Position numbers and translations under genes: made by a program
Assembly: GCA_017506865.1 (NCBI GenBank)
Contig: JAFCMP010000554.1
Coordinates: 372,001 to 436,000, forward strand
Length of the DNA: 64,000 nucleotides
From: Tribonema minus
Lineage: Eukaryota; Sar; Xanthophyceae; Tribonematales; Tribonemataceae
Direction: 5' to 3'
Notes under the pieces: generated by a model
The model's database searches: none
Seen by the model: the letters and a program-made list of their open reading frames with translations, nothing else
What the model was told of the DNA's origin: nothing
Shown: piece after piece, positions 33,460-45,744 of the stretch
How positions within the stretch are numbered: position 1 is the first letter of the stretch
How the letters are laid out: the number at the start of each line of letters is the position of its first letter

Positions 33460-33944
33460 GAAGTCCTAAACCACTGGACCACGGGCTCTGGTATCCATAA
33501 CTTGAACGTTTTTGTGACCCAGAGTGCTGTTTCCCCACAGTATGATCATCTGCTTTCATCATTTTCAGGTAGTGACCTGCCTTTTGATGCTGGTCCTGTG
33601 GTACAGAACTTCAGGCATGATTAGATGTCAATGAAAGTGAAGTCACACAAGGTAGGGTGTACAATGGGGGGGAAGGGGGGGGGGCACATGGACGAGGACG
33701 CAGGGGGGGATCTCGGGATGCCATTTGGTGGCTTCGGTGAAGTGGTTGTCATTGAGACACTTTCAGCCTGTCGCATGATGTGAAGATTTCAAACAGCACG
33801 CTTAGATATCTCATTCATCTGGGCTTTTCCGTTTGTCATTGAGACACTTTCAGCCTGTCGCATGATGTGAAGATTTTCAAACAGCACGCTTAGATACTAT
33901 TCATCTGGGCTTTTTCGCGCCCTGAGCGAGAATTCAGAAAAAGT
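33460..33944. repeat. Flanking repeat AB, right copy
   Basis: This is the second copy of 28814-29222, starting with a tRNA-Gln 5' half (33460-33488). It carries an extra partial copy of its final block: the segment around GTCATTGAGACACTTTCAGC occurs at about 33747 and again at about 33836. No gene is present. Confidence 0.85.
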
Positions 33945-34882
33945 ACAATGCAATACTCGTTTTATACGTGAACAAGCAGAAACAATTGTGGGTATCGTTC
34001 TGTGACTGTTATCCTTTGTGCCCTGTGATGTTATCACCTCAGCACAAGTTCGCAATGAGTGATGTGCATGAGACACGCGATCGGCTCTTAAGTGCTCTCC
34101 ACCCACTGGCATGTGCAGGCATGCATACTAATTGTCTTGTTCTTGTTTTGGATCTCATGTGTGCCCTGCATGCTTGACTACCTGCCAGTGTAGACCCCAA
34201 GGGCGGTGGCAGCCACAGCGGGTGCATCAACTGTGGTTGCGCAGCCAGCACGCCTCGTCGATCAGCTCAGGGCAGGCACTGTTGGTGACTATGCCATAGC
34301 ATGCAGTGCCTCAACAGGTGCACCACCTTGGCGCGGCATAGTGTCACGATGCTGGCTGTTGCAGCACGCGCACATGTACCGGAGGGGGTGCAGCAGCGCG
34401 ATGAAGCTGCCGCTGCCGCTCACATGGTGCAACACGTGGGCGACCTGCAGCAGTGCAGCAGGCCTTGCTTGGCGGCGCGCATGCAAGCTGAGCACATGGC
34501 GGCAACTTGAAGGTGGCAGCGGCAACGGCAGTAGCGGCGGCAGCGTCAGCCACTGTTACAGTGGTGGAGGCAGTGGAGTTGGTGGCGGCTGCGCACATGC
34601 TACTAGTGTCAGTGCTGCAGCTACAAGCAGAGGTGGTTGCAGCGGCCCTCGGCGGCTCGAACATTATGAAGCGCATCATGGAGCGGGCCCCCAGGGCAGG
34701 TGCAACCGCAGAATGCTGCTGCTGCTGCTCCTAGCAGGCTGAGCGTGCCACGTGACGGAAATTGTGAAAAGACAGCCTAGGCACAGCTGGTCCAGGTGCC
34801 AGTGGGCGCTCAGCTGAGCTGACTGTGACAGCTCGTGCGCGCCAGTCAGCTGACACTGGCCTAGGCTAGGCGCTCTCCGAGT

Positions 34883-35470
34883 CGATGGCGACCAAGCCAG
34901 TCAGCTTCTTGGCAAGTTGCCTCTCTCTGCTGCTTAAGTCCTACTTAAATCACTGGACCACAGGCTCAGATCGCTATTGTTAGTGCACGACCGCAGCTGG
35001 CCTCACCGAACCACGCGAAGACTCTCTGAGCTCATCTCATGGTTTTTAGTGCACGATTGCAGCTGGCCTCACCGACCCACGCGGAGACTCTGCCACCGCG
35101 GGCAGCGGCAGGCACACTGTCAGTGTGACTGCCGTTATGATACATGATGACATTGGGGGCAGTACAGTAACTGCCACAGCGACTGCAGGTGCTGGCCTGG
35201 AACAGCGTTGGTGCAGCTGCCATGATGATGCTCGGGGGCTGCGGTGCTGCTGCCTGAGCCAGCCATGATGGCTGCAGCTGTCAGGCCCTGGCGGCACTCT
35301 CAATGGCGACCGCCAAGCCAGGGTTCAGCTTGCCTCTCTCTGCTGAAGTCCTACTAGTAAATACTAGTAAATCACTGGACCACGGGCTTAGATCAATATA
35401 TTTCAATGCACAACCGCAGCTGGAGTGACTCCGAGTCACCGACCCACGCGCAGAGCTCGCTTTCAGGCGC
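34883..35470. repeat. Dispersed repeat with tRNA-Gln-like D-arm segment
   Basis: Two copies (about 34883-35085 and 35303-35455) share ATGGCGACC, TTGCCTCTCTCTGCTG and a block reading AAATCACTGGACCAC(A/G)GGCT. A shared 3' block then reads CGCAGCTGG...CACCGA. The block at 34953-34973 and 35370-35390 matches the tRNA-Gln 5' half with an expanded D loop. A third, partial 3' block sits at 35047-35080. This could be a tRNA-derived SINE family, but no tail or target duplication is clear. Confidence 0.6.
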
Positions 35471-35602
35471 TCAGGCTGCGGCAGTGCCACCGCACGCAGC
35501 TGCAGACCGGGCAGAGCCTGGCTGCCGCTACTCGTGGCTACTGCGCTACATGCCACTGGGGCATTACATTAACTGCCGCAGCAGCGACTGTGGAGGAAAC
35601 TT

Positions 35603-35761
35603 CAACAAGTTTTAATTATTCTCAGAGCGCTTGTGTTCGTTCTCTGCTGCCTAGGCTCTCGTGCATATGCTCAAGTTCTTGTTGGGAAGGCATGAGGCAG
35701 ACAGCGTCGCGGCGCAGGTCACTAATTACGGGAGATGCAGCAGACTGAACCAACCCTCACG
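35603..35761 (+). repeat. Dispersed repeat, copy 1
   Basis: Similar to 39505-39650. Both start TTCAACAAGTTTTA and share GAGGCAGACAG, CGCGGCGC and GCAGCAGACTGAA / ACAGCAGACTGAA before ending in CCTCAC. No coding capacity was recognised. Confidence 0.7.
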
Positions 35762-38700
35762 ACTGATCATTAGGTATCCCAACCCAGCGCTTACAAGCGA
35801 CAATCTGGTGTCAGTAAGGTGCATTGATGCGAAGCCCAAGGCAGTGTACTTCGCGGGCCTCGCAAGACCTGGCTTTAATTGGGAGTGTTCTTTTCCTGAG
35901 ACGTATTCCATAAAGGTTGATGTCGTGAGCAGGAGATTGAAAACAGAGCGCGACCAGCCCTTAAGGAAGTTGTGATTGGGTGGAAGGATGGTGCCTTGAC
36001 AGTTACCAGTTTGTGAGCCCTTGCTGGATTTGGACTGGTGGCCAGAGCCCTGCATCCTGGAAGGCAGCCGTCTGTCAGGTGCAATCAACGCCTTAAGGCC
36101 ATCGCTCCCGGGTCACACCAGCGTCTGCATGCATGGCAAAAGGAGCTTATGCAATGGTCAGCATACTTATCACTGCATTTGTGCTTGCAGCTTCTTTGAG
36201 CTCCCCGTCCTGTTGCGTGTCCTTTTTTTGCCGCCTACAGTAGTGACTCATCAATGCCTGCTGCTCGACCGTACATGCCATATATTTGCACTCTGGAACG
36301 CCCATTAGATTGTGCACCATACCCACCAGCAACGCAAATCTGGGATTTTGTACGCATACTGAAAAGTTTGTGCATGAAGTACATACGGCAGAACTGATCA
36401 ACGCTGCCAGCATGTTGATCTGCAGGTTTGCAAATCGGCAAGCAAGAAATTCTTCAGCAAGGAGCAATGGAGCCATTGCCTGCACATGCGACAAGGCGCA
36501 ACAAGGCATGTCAGGACCATCAGTCACTGAATCAATGATGCAGTAAGCAAAGCGCGAGCAAAGGTGCGAGAGTGCAGTATCAGTGCAGTTGTGCAGGTCA
36601 GCAACCTTGCAGGCGTCACCAATTACATGTGTTGCCATCCCAGAAGCAAAAAACTCAACATACCATAGACTACACACAGCGAGTGGCAGTGAAACCTATC
36701 GGTGAACAGACACCTGAGTGTACTGCTCGTCGGCCTTCATGGCCAGCTGCAAGCATGGGGCCGTCTTTTAGCTTCTGTACCACGCCCTCCTACATGCCTA
36801 CCCGCAGTCAATGTGCATACGCATCCGGCCTTCACACATGCCTACCTACTCACATGCCTACCTATTCAAAGTGCACATAGTAAAATTATCAATTTGTGCA
36901 TAGAAGCACATAGCTTGGCTCGCCAGCTGCCCTTGCACAGCAGCAGAAGCCCATGGTCATGACCGTCTGTTTTGTGCCCCCTGCCAAGCTCATGGCTGCG
37001 TTTCTGCTTGGCAGGCTATATCAAAGGCGAGGACGCCATTTGCACACATGGTGTGGAGAACGGTATCGCATGTTTAGGTGGATAGGCATACATCCAATGC
37101 TGAGCTCGCATTAGTTGTCATCAGAGTTTAGGTTCATACTTTTGCTGGCTGGCTGGTGCGACCAGGCAGCCCTACTCCAGATGCACGCTTGGTCAGAGAA
37201 GTATGTATCTTGCCTGAAGGCGTTGTCATCAGAGCACATCCTGTTTCGTTCAGCGGGTATTTGCTTCAAGCTCTCTGAACATGATGATGTGATTTTCTAG
37301 AGCTGCCACTGATGTTGTACAATTGCTTGTGGGTAAATGAGGTCCTTCTGGGGTCGCAAGCATCCGGCCTTGAAATGTGCGCTATTCTTGCTGTTTTATG
37401 CTATTGCATGCTTCCAGACTACACCTGCTGCAGTTAGCAGTTACAGTCATGGCTTTCATGCTGATGCGCATGTTTAGAGCATTTATCCAGGTGCTTCACC
37501 CTCCAGTGTCATTATTGCTGGATTTGGGTCAATGACACCCACAAGGGCTATGTGTTTGTATCACCCTTGCTATACTTGTCCTGCTGGTAAGTAAAATTTC
37601 AAGGTAATCATATATTCCACGTGGGCTGCTGACGGCTACATAGTCTCATGGCAATTATATCACTTCCGTCTACGCTGTTCTCTGACTTCGGGGGGGACCT
37701 ACGCTGCTGCATGTGCTGTCAGGGGGACTGTGCTGCATCTGCACTGGTGCTAGGCCTTCAGCTGGGGAATGCTGGTGGCAGCAGTTGGCCTTCAAGTTAT
37801 CCAGGTACACATGTTGCAGTCACAGCACGTCTTGCAGCTGCGATGTTGTGCGGCACAACCATTGTGACTGACCATGTGCTTGGGGGGGCTGTGCTGCGGT
37901 GGCGGAGGCGTGGTGCACCGCACAAAACGGCAATGATCATTTTGGGGTAGGATGGCGGTCGCACTTCGTGGCTTGTGTTTGATGCAGCAGGTGACCCGCA
38001 GATGTTCAGAGTTGGCAAGGTCAGCTCCCTATGTATGACCAATTGCTTCAACGAAATATTTCCAGAGCAACTGTGGGCGAAGTACAAGTTGTGCTCCCTG
38101 GGATTGACTTCAGAAGGTGGCCTGCAGGTGCTCAGAGGCGGCGAGGTCAGTTGTGAGGAGCTCGTTGAGTGTTGCAGCATTGTTGCGCTTATGTTTCCAC
38201 CGTGATTGCAATATGACACTTACAACTCACAATACGTATTAATACACATACGGGTGGGTGCACCTGTTGATAAACAGATTGCAATACATTTATAAAGTAG
38301 AACAGCTTGCCAGGCGGTAGCCAAATTGCAAATGGGTTGTCGTCAGAGTAGATGTTTGATGTGGTTGTACTTGTAGGCTGGGCTGGTGACTGCAAGGTTT
38401 AACGTGTAGGACTCCACCTCAGGCTACTCCAGGGGGGTACCTGTGCAACTGCGTGGTAAATCGTGCTCATCACGCTGTGGTGGCGCTGTAAAAGGTGATA
38501 GCATCGTGGTGACCTCAAGTGTATCAAGTGCTTCACGCACGAACAAGAAAAAGCAGGTGCATAGGCATAGGCACCTGCTGTCAATGAAAACGAATCAAAA
38601 GATCGTAGACCTCTGTCAATGGCACATGATTTTCTGAAGAGGAAGAATCTCATTCCCACCAGCATATTGTGATACATGGCACAGTCCGTCCATTGACATC

Positions 38701-39290
38701 GCTGGAAAACTTGTCACTCAATGTGTTTCTGCACCGCTCTGATTGTCGTTTCCCCCACTCTGTGCAGGCTACTGCCTCGAGTTAATGTGCAACAGCACCG
38801 CCGTCACAAGATAGTTATTTGCGACGAGGTCACGAGGTCAATATTTAAAAAAGCCGATGTGCTACAGCCTTAATTTGCAATTTGTTCTGTATCATGGTGC
38901 ATTCTATTTCAAACTTGCTTTGCTGCATGCACCGTGGTGCATGGTACATGCCACATTCAAGTTGCCCAACGGTATCATGATCATCCAGCAGATCTGTTAC
39001 AACCTTTGGTTGAACCTGATATAGTAAGGCAATAAAGCGCACAAAGAGATGGCATTGTTGGACCGTGTGAGATTGCCGCAGTCAGGTTGGGCCCAAAATT
39101 GAGCCAAACGGATTTGTCAGCCCCAGGGTAACGTCAGGAATTGGCTTGGATCAGGTCGCACATTATGCTGCCATGCAAAGCAACAGGAGTTATGGCCTAT
39201 AAAACGCCGCTGCATCAGTGCAGTCGCTGTCTGGGACTGACAGCAGTGCACGCGCCAACATGGGCACTGCCTGGCATGGGCATCTATATT

Positions 39291-39312
39291 TAACCCTAGC
39301 CCTAACCCTACC
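39291..39312 (+). repeat. Short interstitial telomere-like motif
   Basis: TAACCCTAGCCCTAACCCTA is about three TTAGGG-type units on the minus strand. It is too short to mark a telomere and may be chance or a repair scar. Confidence 0.5.
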
Positions 39313-39460
39313 ACGTGTACACGCCGACATCATGCATATTCATGGGTATCCCCGTATGAAGCGGCGATGACGATGATGACAAAAAAAAAACGGTACAAGA
39401 AGCAATTGGTCGAGGACGTGCGTGGCAACGATTTGACTGACCTGGCCCTGCAAAAAAAAC

Positions 39461-39650
39461 ACAAACTTCAACGAGTTTTATTCCTTTGGTATTAAAGACT
39501 TCAACAAGTTTTATTCCTCAGCTCAGCTTTCGCTTCTCGTGCTGGCTGCTACTCAAGCCTTAGTCCTTGCTGAGAAGCCCCGAGGCAGACAGTTCGCGGC
39601 GCTTGATACTCATCAAGGATACAGCAGACTGAAAGCAGCACCCCTCACAC
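39461..39650 (+). repeat. Dispersed repeat, copy 2
   Basis: Partner of 35603-35761. Its first block (TTCAACGAGTTTTATTCC) is itself duplicated at 39464 and 39500. It ends 40 bp before the start of the trypsin-fold gene, so it may form part of that gene's promoter or 5' UTR. Confidence 0.7.
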
Positions 39651-39690
39651 GGCAGAGTGCTGACGAGCATCAAGCTTTCAGCACTGCACC

Positions 39691-42600
39691 ATGACCAGAG
39701 CAGCAGCCGCAGGAGGTGGCAGCAGCTCCAGTGCATCAACAGAAGAATTGCAGACGATGGAGGATACGCTCAAGTATGCGCGGGATGACGCCAAGCGCAT
39801 CAGGTGCCGTCTCGAGCGGTATGGAGAGGAGGCGAAATTCCTAGGTATGCGTGGAGACCTGCTCAGGCAACACCTGCACGCCCTCACAGTCAACATAGGG
39901 AAGATGCTGGATGAGAGGGCCAGACTGCAGAGCTCTCAGCCACTGGTCAACACAGGTGAGCTACTGTAGCCTATGAAGCTCGTACGCCAATAGCGGCAGC
40001 GGTACGCAGTCGCATGATTTACTTTGCATGGATTGAAAGTGCGAACTGACTGCATGACATCTGCCGAGTGTAATATTGTACATCAAGCTCTCTTCAAAGC
40101 AAAGACATCTATATGGTGCCCAGGCGCTGCAGTGGGATTCGAATATGAGAAGCTCTCACAGTTTTGTGTGGGGTCCGGGCACGCAAACTTGAAGCTTTCA
40201 CAGTTTTGTTTTACCCGATCTTGGGACCTGGAGGCCGCTTTGTGCGTACACGGATACGGAGCGGCCTTGGCTATAGAGCGTTCAGCATACGGGATGGTCA
40301 ACAGGCAGGCGGGTGAAACACCGATGAGTATGGTATACAAAAGTATGATTGTCATGATTAGACAGCAAATTTGCAAATACAAAAGTCCACAACACCTACA
40401 TGGGGCGCAGGGTTGGCCAAAGTCAGATCTTGAGATTTCAAGCACGTATAATGTGATATCGTGTTTGGCCATATCTCCATATTTAGGAGCCCAGAATCCG
40501 TATGCGACAGAAGCATAGCAGCGCGCCTATTTTTGTCAGTTTCTTGTGAAGGTGCATGTAGCACAGCCAGGGAGTCCAGTCAATAGCGCGAAATCATAAA
40601 TGAGCACATAACAGTACTGTTGGCTTTGTGCCAGCAAACAGCCCCATGCCAGGCTGCTGCTTATTACTCTGAGGCCTCATATTTCAGCGTAACCCCTTCA
40701 GCGACAACTGATCAGCAGTTTCATTCATAGTGATGACGCGCCGACTTTCCCACTCGTTAATAACTCTGTTAACGATTGTCTGCATTGCCTTTAATGGAAC
40801 GGTTGTATGTATTATAAATCATGCATGCCGTCCTTACCTTCTGCATCACAAAGTAGGTTATACTACATGAAGAACGTGCTGCCAGATAGTCGGTACAAAT
40901 ACTTTGAAGTAGTCTAAATTACATGTAGAAAGTGCAACCAGATGAGTCAGGATGTGTGCACGGCCTGCAGGCTGCCACCACCCACGACGCATGGTGCCAT
41001 CAGCAAGGTCAACCATGTTTGACGCCAGTGCGGTGTGTGGGGTGAGTGTCAATGCAGTAGATCACACTGATCTTGAGTGCAGCCACTTGTGGCTGCCCCT
41101 GTGGTACTCTCATTGGCGATGCACCCACACAATACCCTGCTGCCAGATGCTCCTAGCTCTGCATGCAGACTTGCTGGCTGAGATGTGCATACGAAATCAT
41201 CTGCACTTGGCATCCAAACCTGTTTTATACAAAAGAGTCCCGGTGGCACCCCCCTGCCTTGTTTGATGCGATCGTACCGGTGCCGGCTTGATCTGCGGAG
41301 CTCTGGCCGCACTGTCCAGCCTTACTCGACAAGTGCAGCCATATACACCAGAATACGGGTGTTGGGGGCTTTGAGACACGTCTGTGGTATATATGTAGCA
41401 CATACAAAACACAGGGCGGGCAAACAATCCTAAGGTACTGCCGCCATGAATAGGTTGAGTTTCCACTCCAATATTCTGCAGAATACAACAGCGTTCCGCT
41501 GACAAACACCCAATTTCATATCACCTTTTTCGACTGCTGACATGCCATTTCCAAGTAGAAGTGGCTTCATTCGATGTGAGCTCACCAGCCTTGGTGCGCC
41601 TGGTGATGCCTTGGAGGCATACGCGGCATTACATACATTGGCAGCGCTTGAGCGGGTACCATACTGTGTGCGTCAGACAGTGCGGTGCACCAGAACCACT
41701 GCAGTCACGTTCAGCTCAGCAACGAGTGGATCTTGCAAGATGTTAAAGAGGAGTGATACTATTTTTGTGTATACAGTGCATCCAAAACTGGAGGAGCTGG
41801 TCACGGTACCTCTAAGTTAACTAACTTGGCGAAGTGATTGTGAGGTCGCAGGATCTCAACTAGGGTTTCCAGGGTTCTCCAGGATTGGACACAACTGCAT
41901 GCTGCTCTTGCCACGGCCGCCTGAGTCGTTGACAGACATGGCACACCGGACATAACAGCCCGCTCAGTGCGTACCAGGTGCTGCAGACTCTCTGCGTTTC
42001 AAACCTCAACATGGGATGAGACCGCGGCTTAGTCGGCGTATGCCCACAACTGGAAGAACAGTAGAAGTACCACTTTGCATTGACTGGGCGTTGCTGCCGA
42101 CAACCACCTTGTCTGCGCTTTGGCATTCACCACAGTGTCCAACACCCAATGGCAACGTCTAATTTTTCAGACCATGCAGCCACTCCTCCGCAACGTTGAT
42201 GCCTTGGTCGCACGCTTGTTGTTTTGGCACCAGCATGGCATTCACGGTGCCTTCACACGTGATGGCAAATGCATGTCGGTGACCCCATTGATGGCAAATG
42301 CAAGTCGATAACCTACTTATTGGGTCAGATGCAGTGAACATGCACAGCTGACACCTTTGATTTTTGCCGATGATCATTTGTTGACATGCAGGCCCTCATG
42401 CTCCGGAGGATGTCTTGATGACAAAGGCCAAACTCTGTGTTGGGCTGGTGAGCGCAAATGGCCAATGCGCAGGAACGGTGGTGCGGGTTGCGAAAAATGG
42501 CCTCTGCGTCAGCGCTGCACATATTTTCATCCAGAACGAGGAGTTTCTGGAGATGGAGGCATGGGGCACGCCATTGAAACTGGTGGCGTCGTTTCCTGCA

Positions 42601-45600
42601 GAAGATTTGATCTTTGTCCAAGGTCAGTGGGCATCACTGTATAGTGACGATCACCCGAAACTGCAGAATCAACGCGAAATCCTATAAAAGTATGGTTTCA
42701 GTGTTTGAGTCCTGCTTTTGAGTCCTGCCTTCGTTCTCTGCAGCCATCACGCCGAATACCTACTGCTGCTGAATAGCTTATCAGCGTCTGAAAGGCTTGA
42801 AGCTGTCTGGTCGGCGGATTTGAGAAACTTCATTCTAGCCCACCAATCTCGGCATCGAAGTCATGCACGGCATTAATGATAAAGATTGCATTACATCACT
42901 TGAATAAGATTGAACGCAGTATAGACAGCACTAGTGACAGCTTTTGTCTGTGGTAAACCGCTGCATCTGTAGTCATAATAACATACAGCGTCATCTCGTG
43001 CGCTGTTTTGGTCTGCTCCCTCATATACAGGCGAGCCCGGCCCTTGCATCGACTTGGCGCACACTCGTGGGGCCCTGTGGACAAAGATGAAGCTGACGGT
43101 CCTGGCCTTCCCAGTGCCCCCCTTCATTGACCTCAATGACGATGTTGCACATGAGCACCCCCTAGCATCGTCTGGGGAGCTGTCAGGAATAACCATCACC
43201 CAACGAGCTGCTCTGGCAAAGTACTCTCCAGGTCAGCCCTTGTGTGCGTCATGAACTTGAAATGGCAGTGTGATGGTGCAGCTAGCCACCTTCTTCTCAT
43301 TGCTGCTAGCACAAGGGATTGGCGGTGGGCACAGAGCTGTGGAATGCCTGGCTATAAGCCCATTGAACACATCACATAGCTCATGAGGTGGCTGGCACCC
43401 AGGGATGGTACACTTCATGTGCCAATGCACCAGCCCGCCGACGACCAGGGCCAAGTATGAGAATCAAACTACTCCGGGCAAAAGTTGTTGACCTATGATT
43501 TGACAGCAATGCCGTGATGAGGGCACCACAAGGCGGATAGATCGAGGTGGTCATAGCGGTCGCATCTGTTCCTGATGAGCAATGGCGATATTGACTCGTC
43601 TCTGCTTCTCACAGAATGATGTAAGCTTCTGAGGGGTGTCGGCCACAATTTGCCTACCTTTGATCATGAAACATGACCTGCAGAAGCTAATCATGTGTGC
43701 ATCAGCATTGTCATGGTGCTACACTATCGAAAGACATGTGTATTTGATCTTGTAAATGTGCACCATCCTTGTTCCATGCGCAGAGCTGTGTGGCTGCTGT
43801 CACTGCGGTGTCAGCCGTTGCCATACCTGTACATCCACCTCTCGCATGCCACGATGACCTTGCACCTGGCATGCTAGTCCAAAGCGGCACTATGCCTCCT
43901 ACCCCTGTTGCTTGACACGGTGTTGCTGTGCCCCCCCTGTTGCAGAGTTGCCACCCTCGCCAGGGGGTGCTGTGTTTGACGAGGAATACCGCTTCCTAGG
44001 CATTCACCTGGGCACAACGTATCACCATGAACACACGCACTGGCCTGCTGACGAGGACGAGGTGAGATGTCTGCAATATGTTTAGCATTGTCATCAAAGC
44101 TGCAATTAAACAAGGCCATCTAAAATTTTCTGCTTCAACCTAGATGGGCCGCCCCGCCCTTTTTGCACATGAATGCGTGTCATCATGGCATGATAGGCCA
44201 GCAAGCTAAACCTGTGTCTGCTGCAGCTGCTGTAGTGGTGGTGTTAACTGGACTGACAGTGGCTGCTGCCTCAAAAATTGGTGGCCTGTCTGCCAGAAGC
44301 AAGAGCAGGTGCCCACCCAAACATGTCTTCATGAAACCGTGCTGCCTTCTAGCCTGCAGCTGCTGCTGCAGCAGTGACAGCAATAGGTATGCCGAGGCAT
44401 TGAAGGTGTGGCCTTTCGTGATGCCAGCAACAAATGAGTTGACATTGTGAAGTGCACATTGTGCCCTGGTGCTGTGCATGCCATATATCAGAGCCCTTGA
44501 ATCTGAAAGCAGCACTCTTGCACCCGATTCCCTCCATCATAGCCCGCCCCCCCCGCGCCTCCCTACTTCTCTGCATCAGTGATTCATCGCCATGCCATGC
44601 ACATTTGACACCACCAGTGCTGGTACGTATGGACTTGTATTTATAAACGCCCAAGGGAGGCCGGGTTGCCTATGTAATCTCAGTGCTGGTACTGTATGAT
44701 GTGAACACATAGAAGCAAGGACAGTTACCTTAGTAGGCCATTCATTATGACAGCCTGCAATGCGTTGAGCCATGACATATCCACTATTCGCTGAGGCAAT
44801 AACTGGTGCCCCGCCCTACAGCTGTTACCTGCTGCTGATCACTTGGTGCAACCGTGGACTCCTGCATGCCCACAATCAGCAAGGAGCGTCCAATTGACAG
44901 GCGTGCCATTGAACATGTGCATGCAATAATGTTGTCCTGATTTGCTGATATAAAATTCTGTAGACCGATTACCTGGTGCAGATGCAGCCTGCGTGTATGT
45001 AGATGAAGCTCGTCTCTGCAAGGTTGTTTTGCCTAGACTGCAGCGGTTTAGATGCATGGGCTTTCAGCACAGAGCACAACATATAGATGAGAGTTATATG
45101 TGCACAAGATGGCTGACATAACAAAACCTCAAGCAATTGCAAGCCAAACCTGCCAGCGTGGCGACGACCTGTGGTAAACAGCACAAAGTGACAGTTGCAT
45201 ATGCTAGAACCTCATTGTGCACAACCACTGCAGAGCTTGTAAGTTTCTAGCTCTGCATATGTTGTCACTGCACATACTTCTACAGATGGAGGCAAAGCCG
45301 ATGACTATGGACCTTCCTGGGAAGGGGTTCTGGCCATATCAGACAAAGACGGAGCTAGAGGAGGAATGCAACAACGAGGAATGCGACAAGGACAAGCAAG
45401 TTGAAATGAAGGAGCATGGAGAAGGGGAAGACACCGAACTTGAAGAGGGTCAAGACAGCGGAAAGGGCAAGCAGGAGGAATCCGGACTAGAAGGGGACTT
45501 GGCGCCTCCCAGCCCTATCAATGCAGAGACTGCAGTGGTTGCATTGAATCGCGCAATGGATGCGCAGTGCAACACCTCGCAGAGGCATCAGTTGGCCTTT

Positions 45601-45744
45601 TTTGTACCGCTTGGTCAAATTGTGCGCTCTGCCATGATGGCTGGCTTGTTCAAGAAATCTCCCTACGAGCGAATCGGGGTGGCGTACTCAAAGCGGGGTG
45701 TGGTGCCACAGAGACCTCATGCCAAGAGGCCGAAGCACATATAG
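39691..45744 (+). CDS. Trypsin-fold protein with Pro at catalytic Ser position
   Basis: Five exons join in phase: 39691-39955, 42392-42622, 43031-43231, 43946-44061 and 45286-45744. They encode 423 residues. Residues 1-85 are a Ser-rich start and a coiled coil (TEELQTMEDTLKYARDDAKR). Residues 96-275 look like a trypsin-like peptidase: CVSAAHIF places the catalytic His at 132, and AEDLIFVQ the Asp at 160. The usual GxSGG motif reads PSPGGAVFD, so the nucleophile position (238) is Pro. GIHLGT then matches the closing strand. The C-terminal exon is acidic (EGEDTELEEGQD), then basic. No signal peptide is visible. It is probably a catalytically dead protease homologue. A second AG 18 bp downstream of the exon 4 acceptor would also keep frame and gives YSPGGAVF. 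Confidence 0.78.

Larger units (their letters stand above)
33945..39290. other. Gene-poor, repeat-rich stretch
   Basis: I find no gene that I can support. The longest ORFs are 34206-34742 (plus, 178 codons, GC-rich and Ser/Gly/Ala-rich) and 36147-36677 (minus, 176 codons). Neither shows a known motif, a splice partner or a convincing codon pattern. Two families of dispersed repeats are annotated separately. Confidence 0.55.

Noticed and set aside
34206-34742. 178-codon plus-strand ORF
   Set aside because: It is GC-rich, with comparable ORFs open in other frames and on the other strand. There is no motif.
36147-36677. 176-codon minus-strand ORF
   Set aside because: It has no recognised domain, no splice partner, and lies in a repeat-rich gene-poor stretch; chance is likely.
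39291-39312. Chromosome end or telomere fusion
   Set aside because: Only about three imperfect repeats occur, with unique sequence on both sides.
40024-40518. 164-codon plus-strand ORF
   Set aside because: It lies wholly inside intron 1 of the trypsin-fold gene, whose flanking exons join in phase without it. No motif is present; it contains a short internal duplication (CACAGTTTTGT).
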